Below, piece by piece: positions 36,146-37,082 of a DNA stretch of 37,082 nt. Each line of letters opens with the position of its first letter. The first letter of the stretch is position 1. The notes beneath the pieces were generated by a model. It did no database searches. It saw only the letters and a program-made list of their open reading frames with translations, and was not told the origin of the DNA. The translations under genes and the position numbers were made by a program. Where the stretch lies: contig NZ_PKUB01000031.1 in the NCBI RefSeq assembly GCF_002868845.1, positions 26,020-63,101 of the forward strand. Reading direction: 5' to 3'. Source of the stretch: Desulfuromonas sp. (GTDB lineage Bacteria > Desulfobacterota > Desulfuromonadia > Desulfuromonadales > BM501).

Positions 36146-36962
36146 GAAGCCCCCCCGTAATCGGGATTAGTTTTTTGAGGTCATCGATTTGGGTTTTTGC
36201 GGAAAGGGTATTTAGTACATTCTTGATGTCTGATTCACCATCGAACAACGAGGGGTAATCCTTCGTAGCGCTCTTATTGGCAATGTCGGCGGTTATTTTT
36301 TCTTCTACCTTTTTGAAGGCCTCGATTAAATCTGCAAAAAAATCAAGTCCGGTCGGCCTGAACTCGAATTGATTCTTATTGGTTAAATGGACATTAACGC
36401 ATTTGTTATCGAATATTGAAAATTGTCTGAATTCGTTTTGTTGTTTGTGGTCTGGGTATGTGAGGGAATACTGTTTAGAATCGGACGTAAAAATGATTTC
36501 TGCTGATACATTACTATGACCGCTTGCGACATGAATGTTCGGCAGAATATCTTCTGTTGAACGGCTATGAAAAGCCTTCTTCAATAGGCGAGTATAGCCT
36601 GTTTTGCCCGAACCATTTACGCCGTAAATAATTGTTACCTGAGGGCAAAAATCTATCTTTTGATTTTCTACAAGAGCGTTTACGCCTTTAAGGTTTTGCA
36701 GGCTTGTTAGCAGAAGGCCATTTTTAAAATCGTCACATGATGCGTTGTCGCAGCTTATTACAATAGCAGGCTTCTCTGTTGATTGTTTTAAGCCAGCATC
36801 TTCAAGAATGTAAGTGTAAGCTATGTCTATGTCGGTGTCAGATATCTTTGTACCAGATAGCAATTTTGAACCCAGATATTTAGCCCAATATGGCAGCGAT
36901 TCTGCGAAGAGTTCAATCTCTGAATTTAAGCTATCATTCTTGCCTTCATCTGTTTCAGTCAA
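36123..36962 (-). pseudogene. AAA family ATPase (AAA_13/RecF-like), C-terminally truncated
   Basis: A 279-residue N-terminal fragment of a large ATPase. GVNGSGKTGYTRLLKKAF is a Walker A with the extended 'GYxRLLK' form found in AAA_13-type proteins linked to restriction or other defence systems; FSIFDNKCVNVHLTNKNQFEFRPTGLDFF is the following conserved segment of that family. Relatives run to several hundred more residues with a coiled-coil, Walker B and D-loop; here the frame ends after LIPITGGL at a repeat-like sequence. A TTG start at 36962 has GGAGG at 6 bases; the frame continues open to the window edge upstream. The region is clearly AT-rich compared with all preceding genes, so it was probably acquired and then broken. 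Function is not assignable from the fragment. Confidence 0.7.
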
Positions 36963-37082
36963 GGATATCCTCCAACTATTGCATTGGCTAGTAGAGTAGA
37001 ACCTCAGTGCACAGTAAACCGTCTGGCGAATTCGGCCTTTCGGCTCGGCCCTGTCCATTAAGCACCTGGCGGTGCCCACGTA
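36963..37082. other. Upstream segment of the ATPase fragment, GC-richer again
   Basis: The last 120 bases contain a GC-rich stretch (about 37020-37082) beside the AT-rich ATPase gene. An open minus-strand frame continues from the ATPase to 37079, but nothing in it resembles a protein domain. It may be a junction of the acquired segment; the window ends before this can be judged. Confidence 0.35.

Overview
The window looks like chromosome from a GC-rich Deltaproteobacterium of the Desulfuromonadales/Geobacter type. This is inferred from gene content, not measured: a small two-heme (CxxCH) lipoprotein, DUF4388-HDOD and HD-GYP signalling proteins, CheD, FolE2 with QueC, a complete Tol-Pal operon, and surface proteins with Geobacteraceae-style repeats. 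There are no rRNA or tRNA genes, CRISPR arrays or intact insertion sequences. The last kilobase is clearly AT-richer and looks acquired.

Layout. 1-3132: a drug-efflux block on the minus strand (tetR, gdx/sugE, periplasmic adaptor, RND pump cut by the window edge), with three copies of a near-identical palindrome that are probably TetR operators. 3401-10465: housekeeping and envelope genes, namely an NAD(P)-binding protein with a DUF2867 tail, an Ala-rich lipoprotein, a 63-aa Cys protein, a DUF3108 protein, a DUF4388-HDOD protein, and an ABC-2 exporter pair whose first gene may be read from a leaderless mRNA. 10466-14003: two exported proteins, one with a DUF1566 (C-type-lectin-like) end and one with three exact-length 73-residue repeats and a C-terminal sorting tail. 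14108-19269: c-di-GMP and chemotaxis signalling (SBP-PAS-PAS-GGDEF-EAL, HD-GYP, CheD). 19550-23266: a 57-aa protein, a Tat-exported YcbK-like protein, DoxX, and a CPA2 antiporter with CBS domains. 23458-28313: tolQ-tolR-tolA-tolB-pal-cpoB. 28396-32921: an HD protein, a DUF2064 glycosyltransferase-like protein, folE2, queC and pyk. 33006-35884: the diheme lipoprotein, then PBP1A on the opposite strand. 35945-37082: a foreign-looking segment with a truncated AAA ATPase and repeat-like motifs.

The most striking observation is that two housekeeping genes, tolB and folE2, each carry one in-frame TAG exactly where the surrounding conserved sequence suggests a Glu (GAG) codon, while the reading frame and conservation continue normally beyond it. 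About a dozen other genes here end normally in TAG, so general reassignment of TAG is unlikely. The choices are base-call errors, real nonsense mutations, or an amber suppressor. Both changes are the same base change (C to A on the given strand).

How genes work together: TetR probably represses itself and the efflux adaptor/pump. TolQRA-TolB-Pal-CpoB link the inner membrane, peptidoglycan and outer membrane, and PBP1A and the YcbK-like protein also act on the wall. FolE2 and QueC supply the first step and the preQ0 step of queuosine synthesis. The EAL/GGDEF, HD-GYP and CheD genes form a motility/second-messenger neighbourhood.
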